From: CAWDJT01 sp963828705 | GTDB taxonomy: Bacteria; Desulfobacterota; Syntrophobacteria; Syntrophobacterales; Syntrophobacteraceae | Length of the DNA: 64,000 nucleotides | NCBI GenBank assembly: GCA_963828705.1 | Contig: CAWHGA010000049.1 | Location: 111,540-175,539 of the forward strand | Direction: 5' to 3' | In this document: one piece after another, positions 53,981 through 63,530 of the stretch | How positions within the stretch are numbered: the stretch's first letter is position 1 | How the letters are laid out: each line of letters begins with the position of its first letter | Position numbers and translations under genes: made by a program | The notes under the pieces: model-generated | Database searches by the model: none | Told to the model about the DNA's origin: nothing | Seen by the model: only the letters and a program-made list of their open reading frames with translations

Positions 53981-53987
53981 AATAAGG

Positions 53988-55769
53988 TTAGAAGCGGACC
54001 GAAAGACCGGCACCTACGAGCATTTCGTCTTTGCTCCTGTCGACAGACCATGGTGCTGAAACCACTGTGCCAAGCAGATCTGTAGCCCCAACTCCATCGG
54101 CGCTAGTTTCCTGGTAGCCGATTTGCACAAAGGGCTCAAAGGTAAGAGAACCGGCCTTGTAGCTGGCGCCAAAGGAACCGATGATCCCCCAGCGTGTTCC
54201 ATCCAGCGGCGCGCTGACGCCGAGCACGTTGACCGCACGAGAAATACCGAGATTGTAGGCATAATCCTCGGTGAACCACCCGGCAAACGTCTCTATACCG
54301 CCCCTCAAGGTGAGCTCGGGAGACAGCTGATTCTCACCAACCAGCCTGAACTTGATCAAGTGTTCAGTGGTTTCAGGGAAGCCCGCGAAACTACTCGTGG
54401 CAAACAAGGAATTGGAAAGTACCTGGCCAATGTCCTCACTCACACTGGGGTCAGGTCTTACCGTGATGCTGAGATCACTTTTGGTATGGGTATAGTCGTA
54501 GTAGATTCCAGCAGCAACCCGAGTATTCCCCATGATCATATCAACGCCGCCTCCGAACTCAACCTGGAAGAACTCTTCCTTGCTCGCGTAGTTCCAGTCC
54601 AGGTCAACGAAGGCATCCGCTGGATCAACAATGGTCTCGCCATTGACGCCGAAAAAGAGATTCCCGCGGCCCAATCCAAGACCATCCCGATTCTTCTCTC
54701 GATAATCGATTCGCAGCATAAAAGGCAGAGAAAGGGTTTCCGACACAGGATAACGGACCCAGAGGTCGCCCCCGATGTTATAGCCGTCCACGCCCCCCTT
54801 CATCGCAAAGTTGTTGTTCAATTGTGCGCTAAAAACTGGAGCGTCAACAACGGGTTGATAATTGTTGAGCGAAAGGGTTTCGGCGTAATTCCATTGGTTG
54901 TCAGAACCAAAAATGGTCCCCCCGCGAACCGTCGCGCCGATCTTGGCAACACCCATGGTCCCCTCGATGCCCGTCTTCATCTGGAAATCCCAATAGCTGG
55001 AATCATGCGGAACCATGTAAGGGAACAAAAACCCATAGAAATCATTCTGTTGATTCCATGAAACTGGAAAATTCAAATTCGTATCACCAAACAGGGGCGA
55101 ACCGTCTGTGTTATCGATGGCCGAAACGTTAAGGCTGCGCAGACTGTTGGCGGTGCTATCCTGTTCATTATGGTAGCCAATTTTAATCTCCGCCCCCCAT
55201 TTGAAGCTGCTCCCCAGCGGCATACCATACATCAGACGCAGGGCAAAGTTATCGAATTCACTGTTCATGTTAAAATTTGACAGCGTCGATGCGGCTCCAG
55301 AAATCCCGTCAACACCGGTATTCAGTGACGCGCCAAGGGACTGGTCACCGTCATAATCCCCACTCTTGCCATCATAGGAGAAGAAAACCCCGAACCTGCC
55401 CGGCCCAGCTGGTATTGCAGCACCGATCTGCCCATGATTATAGTATTCGCTGCCCGATGCGCTCCATCTCCCACCAGCATTAAGACCAGTGAACGGATCT
55501 GATAAAAGCGGGCTCCCGATCCCACCACTGAGATTCGCGCCCCAATCCCAGTTCGAGATATCCCTATAACCAAATCGATAGTCTCCATAATATCTTATGG
55601 TTTGTTCATTGGCGATCTTGGCCGGATTGATCAGGAAATCGGACTCATCTTCGATAAGCCCGTAAGCGTCTCCCATACCGGCCATTCTTCCCTGCCAGGC
55701 GAACGCCGTGCTTCCCAGCATCACCACAGCCACCATAGCCATCAAACCCGCAATAAGCCTTAACTTCAT
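53988..55769 (-). CDS. Outer-membrane beta-barrel protein of unknown function
   Basis: 593 residues. A clear signal peptide (1-24: Lys-Arg, hydrophobic core, cleavage after STAFA) leads into WQGRMAGMGDAYGLIEDESD; NPAKIAN near residue 50 recalls FadL/OmpP1- and PorV-like barrels. The rest alternates polar and aromatic residues in short strands, with many Gly/Asn turns, and ends in SVRF, the aromatic C-terminus recognised by the BAM complex. No plug or TonB box is seen. AGGAGGAGTAACGGTT gives a strong ribosome-binding site. Its promoter is lost, because foreign-looking sequence begins right after that site. I cannot assign a substrate. Confidence 0.8.
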   Translation of the reverse strand: MKLRLIAGLMAMVAVVMLGSTAFAWQGRMAGMGDAYGLIEDESDFLINPAKIANEQTIRYYGDYRFGYRDISNWDWGANLSGGIGSPLLSDPFTGLNAGGRWSASGSEYYNHGQIGAAIPAGPGRFGVFFSYDGKSGDYDGDQSLGASLNTGVDGISGAASTLSNFNMNSEFDNFALRLMYGMPLGSSFKWGAEIKIGYHNEQDSTANSLRSLNVSAIDNTDGSPLFGDTNLNFPVSWNQQNDFYGFLFPYMVPHDSSYWDFQMKTGIEGTMGVAKIGATVRGGTIFGSDNQWNYAETLSLNNYQPVVDAPVFSAQLNNNFAMKGGVDGYNIGGDLWVRYPVSETLSLPFMLRIDYREKNRDGLGLGRGNLFFGVNGETIVDPADAFVDLDWNYASKEEFFQVEFGGGVDMIMGNTRVAAGIYYDYTHTKSDLSITVRPDPSVSEDIGQVLSNSLFATSSFAGFPETTEHLIKFRLVGENQLSPELTLRGGIETFAGWFTEDYAYNLGISRAVNVLGVSAPLDGTRWGIIGSFGASYKAGSLTFEPFVQIGYQETSADGVGATDLLGTVVSAPWSVDRSKDEMLVGAGLSVRF

Positions 55770-55774
55770 AACCG

Positions 55775-55790
55775 TTACTCCTCCTCACGG
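55775..55790. other. Probable chimeric assembly junction
   Basis: Base composition and codon use change abruptly here. To the left is the ribosome-binding site of the barrel protein gene; to the right is the interior of a tolC-like gene that lacks its remaining coding sequence. No insertion element, att site, tRNA or repeat marks the border. GAGGAGGAG at the join offers short shared sequence that could have misled an assembler. Confidence 0.75.
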
Positions 55791-55957
55791 CCCCGAGGGC
55801 GGAGAGCCGGGCGAGGCGGGGCGAGGCGGCGATCGCCCGTCGCCACGGCCTCCTCGACGGTGAGGCGGACGACGGCGGCTTCGGCGGGCATGGCGGGCGG
55901 CTGGGCGGAGGCGGCGGCCGACACGAGCAGCAGGGGGAGGAGAGAGGCGCGTCTCAT
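55783..55957 (-). CDS. TolC-type outer-membrane efflux protein, truncated at the junction
   Basis: Only the first 55 to 60 residues survive. A signal peptide (MRRASLLPLLLVSAAASAQ) is followed by RLTVEEAVATG, the usual first segment of mature TolC-family proteins. Its ATG overlaps the ABC gene stop (ATGA). The reading frame then runs into non-family residues, either from frameshifts or from the join. It would form the outer-membrane duct of the efflux system encoded upstream. Confidence 0.6.
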
Positions 55958-56943
55958 GGGTTCACCTCGGCGGCGGCCGACTCGCGCGCGCGGATGCGGC
56001 CGATGAACACGTCCTCGAGCGACGGGAGGGTGGGCCGGGCGGAGCGCACGTCGAGCCCCGCCTCGCGCAGCCGTGCCGCGAGACGGGAGGCGACCTCCGG
56101 TCCGCGGGCCGGCACCTCGTCGGGCAGGCTCGCGTGCAGCCTCTCCCCGAACACCTCGACCTCCGCGACGCCGGGCGCCTCCCGCAGCATGGCGACGGCC
56201 GTCCGCCGGGGCTCGGCCACGACCTCCACCATCACCCCCTTCTCGGCCGCGCGCAGCGCGTCGGGCGCCTCCACCGTGAGGAGCCGCCCGTGGTCGACGA
56301 GGGCGACGCGCGTGCAGCGCTCGGCCTCGTCCAGGTAGGGAGTCGTGAGCAGGAGGGTGAGGCCTTCGCGCTGGAGGCGGGCGAGGAGCTTCCAGAAGTC
56401 GCGGCGGGAGACGGGATCGACGCCGGTGGTGGGCTCGTCGAGGACGAGGAGCTCCGGGGTGTGCACGAGCGTGCACACGAGGGCGAGCTTCTGCTTCATC
56501 CCGCCGGAGAGCCGGTCGGCCAGCCGGTCGCGGAAGGGGGTCATGCGCACCATCTCGAGGAGCGCGTCGCGCCGCGCGGCGTAGTCGTGCACGTCGTGGA
56601 TCTCGGCGAAGAAGGCGACGTTCTCGTCCACGGTCAGGTCGCCGTAGAGGGAGAACTTCTGCGAGAGGTATCCGACCCGGGACGACAGGGCGGCGCCGCT
56701 CCCGCCCCGGGTCGAGGCCGCAGGTCCGGACCTCGCCGGCGTCGGGCTTCAGGAGGCCGAGGATCATGCGCAGGGTCGTCGTCTTGCCCGCCCCGTCCGG
56801 CCCGATGAGGCCGAACATCTCGCCGCGGCGCACGTCGAAGCTCACCCCCTCGACGGCGCGCACGCTCCCGAAGCGGCGGGTGAGTTCGCGGGCCCGGACG
56901 AGGTGCCCGCCGACTCGGGGGCGGGCCCCGGGGACGGCGTCAC
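55954..56943 (-). CDS. ABC transporter ATP-binding protein (efflux type), frameshifted
   Basis: About 325 residues when mended. Walker A GPDGAGKTTT, signature LSGGMKQKLAL, Walker B LLVLDEPTTGVDP, and a C-terminal extension with LPSLEDVFIGRI, which marks the CcmA/YbhF group of drug or lipid exporters. Breaks: one near 56695-56710 (before LSSRVGYLSQKFSLYGDL) and one near 56895-56930. The start is probably GTG 56943, overlapping the hlyD stop by 4 bases. The membrane permeases expected in such operons would have followed tolC and are lost. Confidence 0.82.
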
Positions 56944-57930
56944 GGCCGGCCCTCCGCCGGGCGGAGGCGCGCGGTGGCGGGCATCCCGGGCTTGAAGAGG
57001 CCGTCCGCGTTCTCGAGGGCGACCTTGATGCGGTAGACGAGCTTGACGCGCTCGTCGCGGGTCTGGACGTTCTTGGGGGTGAACTCGGCGCGCGAGGCGA
57101 CGAAGGAGACGCGACCCTTCCGGACCTGGCCGTCGTCGGTCACGACCTCGGCCTCCTGCCCCAGGCGCAGGCGCGCGAGGTCGGGCTCGGCCACGTAGGC
57201 GTTGAGCCAGGCGTTCGCGAGGTCGGTGACGACCAGGATGCCGGTGCCGCGCGCGGCGAGCTCGCCCTGCTCGGCGAGCTTCTCCGTGACCACTCCGGCG
57301 ACCGGGCTCACGATCCGCGCGTCCTTGAGCTGCTGCTCGAGCTGGGCGATGCGCGCGTCGGCCGCCTCCAGGCGGGCCCGCGCCGCGTCCTTCTCCTCGG
57401 GCCGAGAGCCGGTCTCCAGGCGCTTCAGCCGCTCGCGCGCGGCGTCGAGCCCGGCCCCGCGCCACGTCGCGCCGCGTGCGGGCGTCGTCGCGCGCCTTCG
57501 TCGTGCCGGAGCCGGCGGCGAGGAGGCCCTCCATCCGGTCGAGGTCCTCCTGGGCCCCGTCGAGGTCGGCCTCCGCGCGCACGACCTGCGCCTTCGCCTC
57601 GCGCACGTCCTCGACGCGCGAGCCGGCCAGGCGGAGGCGCAGCTCGGCCTCGGCGAGGGCGCGCTCGGCGCGGGCCGCGTCGAGGGCGAGGCGCGTGTCG
57701 GTCGTGTCGATCCGGGCCAGCTCCTGGCCGGCGACGACCGGGCGCCCCTCGTCCACGGCCAGGCTCTCGATGGCGCCGGCGGCCTTGGTCGAGACGCGGA
57801 CTTCGGTGGCCTCGACGTGGCCGGAGGCCACGATGAGGCCCGAGTCCTCGCCCTTGCGGCAGGCGCCGCCCGCGGCGGAGACGACGAGGAGGGCGGAGAC
57901 GAGGGGAACGGCTCGCCAGCGGCGCGTCAT
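56940..57930 (-). CDS. HlyD-family membrane fusion protein, frameshifted
   Basis: About 330 residues. The N-terminus has a hydrophobic export segment ending GGAC, so it may be a lipoprotein. GHVEATEVRVSTKAAGAIES is the first half of the lipoyl domain, followed by a long helical hairpin rich in Ala, Arg and Glu. SPVAGVVTEKLAEQGELAARG is the second lipoyl half (cited as VAGVVTEKLAEQGE). The barrel and C-terminal domain end RLRPAEGRP. The frame breaks near 57465-57475. It links the inner-membrane ABC pump to TolC. Its ATG overlaps the tetR stop. Confidence 0.82.
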
Positions 57931-58647
57931 GGGTGCGCTCCTTTGCGTCGATGTCGGGACGGTCGGCCCTCGGGGGCGTCCCCGGGGTACGGCCCGACGG
58001 GATCTCCGGGGCGAGCCCCCGGAGCGTCAGGTCCTCGAGGTAGTCGATGAAAGCCTTGGAATCCGGCATGGCGAACGGGACGCGTCGCTCCGCCGCGGCC
58101 CGCCTCCGGGCCGGCTCCGTGGCGAAGAAGAAGACGAGGCTTCCCACGAGACCGAAGTGCAGCAGGAGGGGGTCGACCCGGCGAAAGAGCCCCTCGCGCA
58201 CGCCGCGCCCGGCTAGGCGCCGGGACACGCCGACGATCTCGACGAGGTGGGGCACCACCGCCGGCTCGAGGCCCTTGGCCAGGACCTCCCGCAGGAAGAG
58301 GGTGGGGAAGCCGGGCTCGTCGCGCGTCACCTGCCCGAAGGCGTCGAGGAAGGCCCGCAGGGCGGCCCGCGCGGTGGGCGCCCCGCTCCTCGATCGCCTT
58401 CAGCCGGGCGGCCATCGAGGCGAACCCGGACTCGAGGATGGCGACGTAGAGGCCGCGCTTGCCCCGGAAGTGGTAGCTGATCAGGGCCTTGTTGACCCCG
58501 GCGCGCGCCGCCACCTCCTCGGTCGAGACCCCGTCGAACCCCCGCTCGGCGAAGAGGGAAGGCGGCGGCCCGCAGCAGGGCCTGCCGGGTGGCCTCTGGG
58601 TCCCGCCTCTCCCGCGCCCGGGGCTTCGTCGTGGGCTCCCTGCTCAT
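57927..58647 (-). CDS. TetR-family transcriptional regulator, frameshifted
   Basis: About 240 residues. The N-terminal helix-turn-helix is clear once frames are joined: RDPEATRQALLRAAA, then ARAGVNKALISYHFRGKRGL. The C-terminal ligand domain (FPTLFLREVLAKGLEPAVVP, FGLVGSLVFFFATEP) resembles the CecR/YbiH group that guards hlyD-ABC efflux operons. Breaks lie near 58550-58565 and 58375-58390, with another near the end. Its stop overlaps the hlyD ATG, so repressor and pump are co-transcribed. A dyad just upstream is its likely operator. Confidence 0.8.
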
Positions 58648-58659
58648 CTTGATCGTCCG

Positions 58660-58688
58660 ATCGGTTTAATCAACCAGACGGTTAAAAC
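58660..58688. promoter_or_regulatory. Likely operator of the TetR regulator
   Basis: AACC-AGAC-GGTT (around 58672-58683) within TCAACCAGACGGTTAA, next to CCGATCGG. It lies 15 to 40 bases before the tetR start and in the tetR-phosphatase intergenic region. It is A+T-rich against its surroundings, as promoter DNA usually is in G+C-rich genomes. Confidence 0.5.
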
Positions 58689-58754
58689 ATAGGCCTCCCC
58701 GGCCCCCCTGTCAAGGGCGCCCGGGGAGGCGGCCGCGCTATAGTGGGTCCCGCC

Positions 58755-60693
58755 ATGGCGACCTGACGCTCGTGTCCCGGGGGGCTTCCGCAGCCTGACC
58801 ACGCGGCTCATCGTCTGGACGCTCGTCGCGGTGGGGGCCGTCGACCTGCCACCACGGTGGTCGTCTCCAACCGGCTCGCCCGCCGGGAGGCGATCGCCGC
58901 CGCGGAGCGCGAGGCGATCAACGAGACCGAGGGCGCGGTGAGCCGTGTCGAGGACGTGCTGCACTCGATCGAGGAGCGGACCCTGGCTCTCGGGGAGGCC
59001 CTCTCCGTCCTCGGCCCGCGCGGGGACGAGGCCGACCGGCTGCTGCGCCGCTTCGTGGAGGGGAACCGCGACGTTTACGGAGGGGCGATCGCCTGGATTC
59101 CCGGCGCCGGTGGGAGCGGCGGGCGCTCTACTACCACTGGCCGGCCGGGGGCGAGGGGGGGCTGGAGGCGGCCGACCTCGCCTCCGACGCCTACCGCTTC
59201 TGGGAGCGCGACTGGTTCCAGGAAACGACACGGTCGGGGCGGCCCCTCTGGACCGAGCCCTACCTGGACCGCGGGGGAGGCGAGGCCTGGATGGTGAAGG
59301 GCGTCGCCGTCCCGTTCGGCGGCGGGCGCGGCGCCGGCCGGAGTGGTGACCGCCGACGTGCGGCTCCGGCGCCTCGATTCCATCGTCAAGGACATCGAGC
59401 TCGGGCGCAACGGCTTCGGGCTCCTCTCTCGCGATCGGGCTTCGTGATCGCGACCTCGGAGCGCGGCCGCCTCGACTCGAAAGCACCCCTGCTCGAGCAG
59501 GCGCGGCCGGAGATGCGGGCGCGGCTCGAGCCGATCGTGAGGAGAATGCGAGCGGGGGAGCCGGGCTTCGCCAAGGTCGAGGTCGAGGGGCATCCCTTCC
59601 GCTCTACCGTACCGCCCGCTCAGCCGAGCCGGCTGGTCCCTCGCCGCGCTCTACCCGGAGGACGAGCTGCTCGCCGAGGTCTCGTGGCTGCGGGCGGTGC
59701 AGGGGATGCTGGCGCTCGGCGGCCTCGCCCTGCTCACCCTCGTGGTGTCGCGCTCTCCCGCCGCCTCACCCGGCCTCTCACCGCCCTCGCGGCGAGCGCC
59801 CTGTCGATTGCGCGGGGCGACCTCGAGGCTCCGCTGCCGCCCGTCGAGTCGCGGGACGAGGTGGGGGTGCTGGGCCAGGCGTTCCACGACATGCGCGACT
59901 CGCTCCGGGAGTACATCCGGAACCTCCAGGAGACGACGGCGGCGAAGGAGCGCCTCGAGGGCGAGCTCAAGGTCGCGCGGCGCATCCAGGCCGACATGCT
60001 GCCGAGGCCCGTGGCGGGCGGGGCCGGCCAGGGCTACGAGCTCGGGGCCACGCTCGTCCCGGCGCGCGCGGTGGGGGGCGACCTCTTCGACCACTTCCTC
60101 GACGGCTCACGGGTCTTCTTCCTGTCGTCGGCGACGTGTCGGGCAAGGGCGTCGCGGCCGCGCTCTTCATGGCCCGCACGAAGACCGTCTTCGAGACGGT
60201 GGCCGCACGGGAGGCCGACCCCGGCGCCGTCCTCGCGCGGGTGAACCGCAGCCTCTGCCGCGACAACGACGCCGGGATGTTCGTGACCGCCGGGGTCGGG
60301 GTGCTCGACCTCGGCACCGGCGAGCTCGCCTTCGCCCTCGCCGGGCACGACCCGCCCCGCTCGTGCTCGCGGACGGCCTCGCGCCCGCCTCCGCCGAGGG
60401 CGGGCGCGTGCTCGGCCTCATCGAGCAGTCGGACTTCCCGGTGAACCGCCTCCGTCTGGGGGAAGGGGGAGGCGCTCGTCCTCTACACCGACGGCGTTTC
60501 GGAGGCGCAGGACGCGAGCGGGGCGTTCTTCGGCGCCGAGCGGCTCGCCACGACCGTGGCGGACGTGCGGCACGAGCCGGCTCCGGAGATCACGGCGCGG
60601 GTGCTCGAGGCCGTACGCGGCTTCGCCGGCGACGCGCCGCAGTCGGACGACATCACGATCCTCACCCTGCGCTACCTCGGCCCGCGCGGCTGA
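58755..60693 (+). CDS. Membrane-anchored SpoIIE-type (RsbU-like) phosphatase, many frameshifts
   Basis: About 640 residues across at least six breaks. An N-terminal membrane helix (TRLIVWTLVAVGAV) is followed by an extracytoplasmic sensor domain with dCache-like features (RDVYGGAIAWIPG, WERDWFQETTRSGRPLWTEP). Next come a second membrane helix (MLALGGLALLTLVVS), a HAMP segment (RPLTALAASALSIARGDLEA), a short coiled coil (ERLEGELKVARRIQADMLPR) and the PP2C-like SpoIIE domain: ARAVGGDLFDHF, GKGVAAALFMARTK, FALAGHDPP, LYTDGVSEAQD, QSDDITILTL. It would dephosphorylate an anti-sigma antagonist in response to an outside signal. No partner genes are in view. The start is uncertain. Confidence 0.8.
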
Positions 60694-63455
60694 GCGGGGC
60701 GCTTCGTCCCCCCCGGTCGTCCGCGCGAGCTTCGCCCGCGCCTGGCGCACGGTTTCGCGGACCAGGGGGTCGGGTCCCGGCTCCAGGCCTCGAGCTGCGG
60801 CTCGAGCGAGCGCAGGCCGCGGGCGCCGATGGCGTAGGCGGCGCACGAGCGCAGCCAGGGGTCGCCGGTCCCCGCGAGCGCCGTGACCGCTTCCTCGAGC
60901 GTCTCCACCGACGCCCCCACGAGGCGGTGGGCGAGGCGCACGCGCTCGTCCTCCCCGACCTCCGGGTCCACGAGGGGGACGAGCAGGGACCGCATCTCCG
61001 GTCGCAGCGCGCTGTCCAGGAGGTCGAGGGCCTGGTCGTGGATGAGGGCGTTCCCGGACTGCAGCCCCACCCAGGCCGAGCGGAAGCCGCGGCGGAAGTG
61101 GAGGAGGTCGAGGAGCCGGAAGATGCGCTCGAGCTCCTCGCGCATCGCGGTGCACAGGCCCTGCCGGAGCGGCTCGTCGCTCCCGGCGGACGTCCCGATC
61201 CGACCGAGGATCTGGTACGAGCGGTAGTGGCCCAGCACCTCCGCGCCCAGGGCGGCGTCGAGGGGGCGGGGGTCGATCGCGACGTCGGCCCGCTCGTCGC
61301 GCATGCGAGCGAGCGAGACGAGGATTCGCAGGCGCAGGGCGGCGTCGCTGTCGAGCAGGTGATCGGCGAGAAGAGCGGCCGCTTCGTCGGTGCCGATCCG
61401 CTCGAGAACGGAGGGGAGGGCCCGTCGCACCGCGGGGGCGGTCGCCGGGTCGGCGAGGGCCCGCGAGGCGGCGACGAGGGCCGGGCCACCCGCCGCCACG
61501 AGCGCATCCGCCGCCGCCGCGGCGAGCTTCGGCTCGGCGAGCCGCGGGACGAGCGCGGCCACGAACGGCTCGGGCCCGTGCCGCGCTGCGGCCCGGATGG
61601 CCGCCCGCGCGACCTCCTCGTCCTCGTCGGCCACGAGGCGGCGGAGATCGTCGGTGAAGGGCAGGGCCTGACGCTCGGCGAGCCGCGCCGCCTCGAGCCG
61701 GGTCCTCCGGCCCGCCTCGCCGCTCTCGGCCACCATGGCCTCGAAAGCGGCGCGGCCGCCTCGACGCGGTCGTCGCCGAGGCGGGCGAGCACCGCCACCA
61801 CCGCGGCCCGGATCGAGAAGTCGGGGTAGTCGCGGAGGTCCTGCAGCCGGGCCACGGGGTCGACGTCGGCGTGTCGGGACAGGTAGAGGAGCGCCTCGGT
61901 CCGGACCTCGAGGTGGGGGTCCCGGAGGAGCGCCTCCGCCTGCGGGAGGCTCGCACCGTCTCCCGCCTCGTTGAGGGGGGCGAGCGCGCGGCGCCGCACT
62001 TCCGCGTCCGCGTGGCCGAGGAGGCCCCGCACCGCGGGTGGGTGGCCGCTCCGTGCCGGCCCACCGCCATCAGGTCGAGCGCGTACAGGATCTCCCGCGG
62101 GTCCTCCGCCTCCAGCCGGGAGGAGGGCCGTCGTCTCCCGGTCGAGCACCGCCGTCGTGGCGCGCTCGGCGTCCAGGCGGTGCTGCCGCAGCCCCTCGCC
62201 CAGCGTCGCCACGTACCGCCGGTGCACCCGCGCCGCGAGGAAGAGCCACGCCGCGATGAAGGGCATCGTGACGAGGGAGAGCCGGGCCGGCCCCATCCCG
62301 CCCGCGGTGGCGAAGACCATCACCGCGAGGCCGGCCAGGCCGTCGCCGGCCAGCCCTCCACGCCACCGTGTCGATGAAGGACTTGGCGGGCATCTTCGTC
62401 GCCTCCGGCAGGGGCAGGTAGAGCACCTCCACCGCCGGCCGGTCGATCGAGTAGCGCAACGTCTTGTCCACCGCCCGGAGGAGGACGGCCGCGGCGAGCG
62501 TCCCCGACAGGAGGAGCCCCGTCGAGCCGAGGAGGAGGCCGGCGGGGAGGACGAAGAGCACGGAGCCGAGGCTGAGGCGGCGGAGGACGCCGGCGGTGAA
62601 GAGGATCTGCGTGGCGACGCACGCGAGCCCGACCCACGCGTCGAACGCCCCGAAGAACGCGGCCATCTCGTCCGTCCCGCCGAGGCTCTGCTGGGCGATG
62701 GCCTTGAACTGCCACCCGCACAGCGCGGTCACGAACGACGAGAGGACGACGACGCCCGCGATCGTGCGGAGGTGCGGCGATCCGAGGACGAGGCGGAGGC
62801 TGCCCCGAGGCTCCCCCGTGGCCCCCCCTCCGCCCGCCGCGCGCCGCCCCCCACGCCTCCGGCCGGCGACGCCAGAGCGCGCGCACGAGGGGCAGGGCCG
62901 CGAGCAGGAGGGCGGACATCAGGACGAGGAGGCTTTCGGCGCCGAAGAGGCGCGCGAAGGCGTTCGAGAGGAATCCCCCCGCCGTCCCGCCGACGGTGGC
63001 CCCCGTGGCCACGAAGCCGAAGAGGCGCTTCGCCTCGCGGGGCGTGAGCACGTAGTTGGCGAGGATCCAGACCTGGGCGGGGGCGAGGACGCCGAAGACG
63101 CCCACCCAGAGGTAAAAGGCGGGGTAGAGCCAGGGGGCGGACGAGCGGTAGACGAGAAAGGCGAAGGCGAAGAGACCACCCCGAAGAGGAGGAGGCTCCC
63201 CGTGAGCAGGCGCTCGAGGCCCCAGCGCCTTCCCGCGCGCAGGTACACGGCCACCGCGAGGGCGACGAGGAGGAAGATGGACACGTCCACGAAGGGCAGG
63301 CGGGAGGCGGCGAAGCGGCCCAGGAAGAGCGCGTTGCGGGCGGCCTGTCCGACCAGGTACGCCGCGATCACGAGGGAGAGATAGGCGAAGAGGAGGAGAC
63401 CGCGGGGCAGGTCCCCGCGCTGGAGGCGCAGCAGACGCTCGAGGGACCGGGTCAT
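60672..63455 (-). CDS. ADP/ATP-translocase-like membrane protein fused to HEAT repeats, many frameshifts
   Basis: About 925 residues across several frame breaks. The first 430 or so form an MFS-type bundle like the nucleotide transporters of the Npt/NTT group: LLFAYLSLVIAAYLVGQAAR, LTPREAKRLFGFVATGATVG, DEMAAFFGAFDAWVGLACV, LRYSIDRPAVEVLYLPLP (key pieces only). The remaining half is a HEAT/armadillo-like solenoid: HADAEVRRRALAPLNEA, DPHLEVRTEALLYLSRH, and a cytoplasmic C-terminal part rich in Arg and Ala. Such fusions are known in some free-living bacteria, where ATP theft makes little sense; the substrate is open. It converges with the SpoIIE gene. The true stop is uncertain because of the breaks. 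Confidence 0.72.
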
Positions 63456-63530
63456 TGAAGGACCCGCGCATTAAAGCAGAGGGGGCGGGCGGTGTACACT
63501 CGGCCCAGCACCTTCCGAAAGGACGACCGC

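Larger units (their letters stand above)
53250..53987. other. A+T-richer non-coding stretch between clpV and the barrel protein gene
   Basis: 738 bases, clearly poorer in G+C than the secretion genes. No frame has a credible start and composition (the 91-codon rightward frame at 53710-53985 runs into a terminator). It holds a small stem AACGAGA/TCTCGTT (53606-53625), a strong stem at 53837-53867 and the terminator at 53952-53980. The clpV promoter should be near 53250-53350, but I cannot pick one. Confidence 0.45.

Noticed and set aside
53710..53985. 91-codon rightward open frame before the barrel protein terminator
   Set aside because: It runs through two stem-loops and ends inside the terminator of the opposite gene; composition is not protein-like.
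55775..56863. A single 362-residue Arg/Pro-rich protein at the junction
   Set aside because: It is the ABC gene's first frame read out of phase through a frameshift and then through tolC into the join; its composition is typical of shadow frames in G+C-rich DNA.
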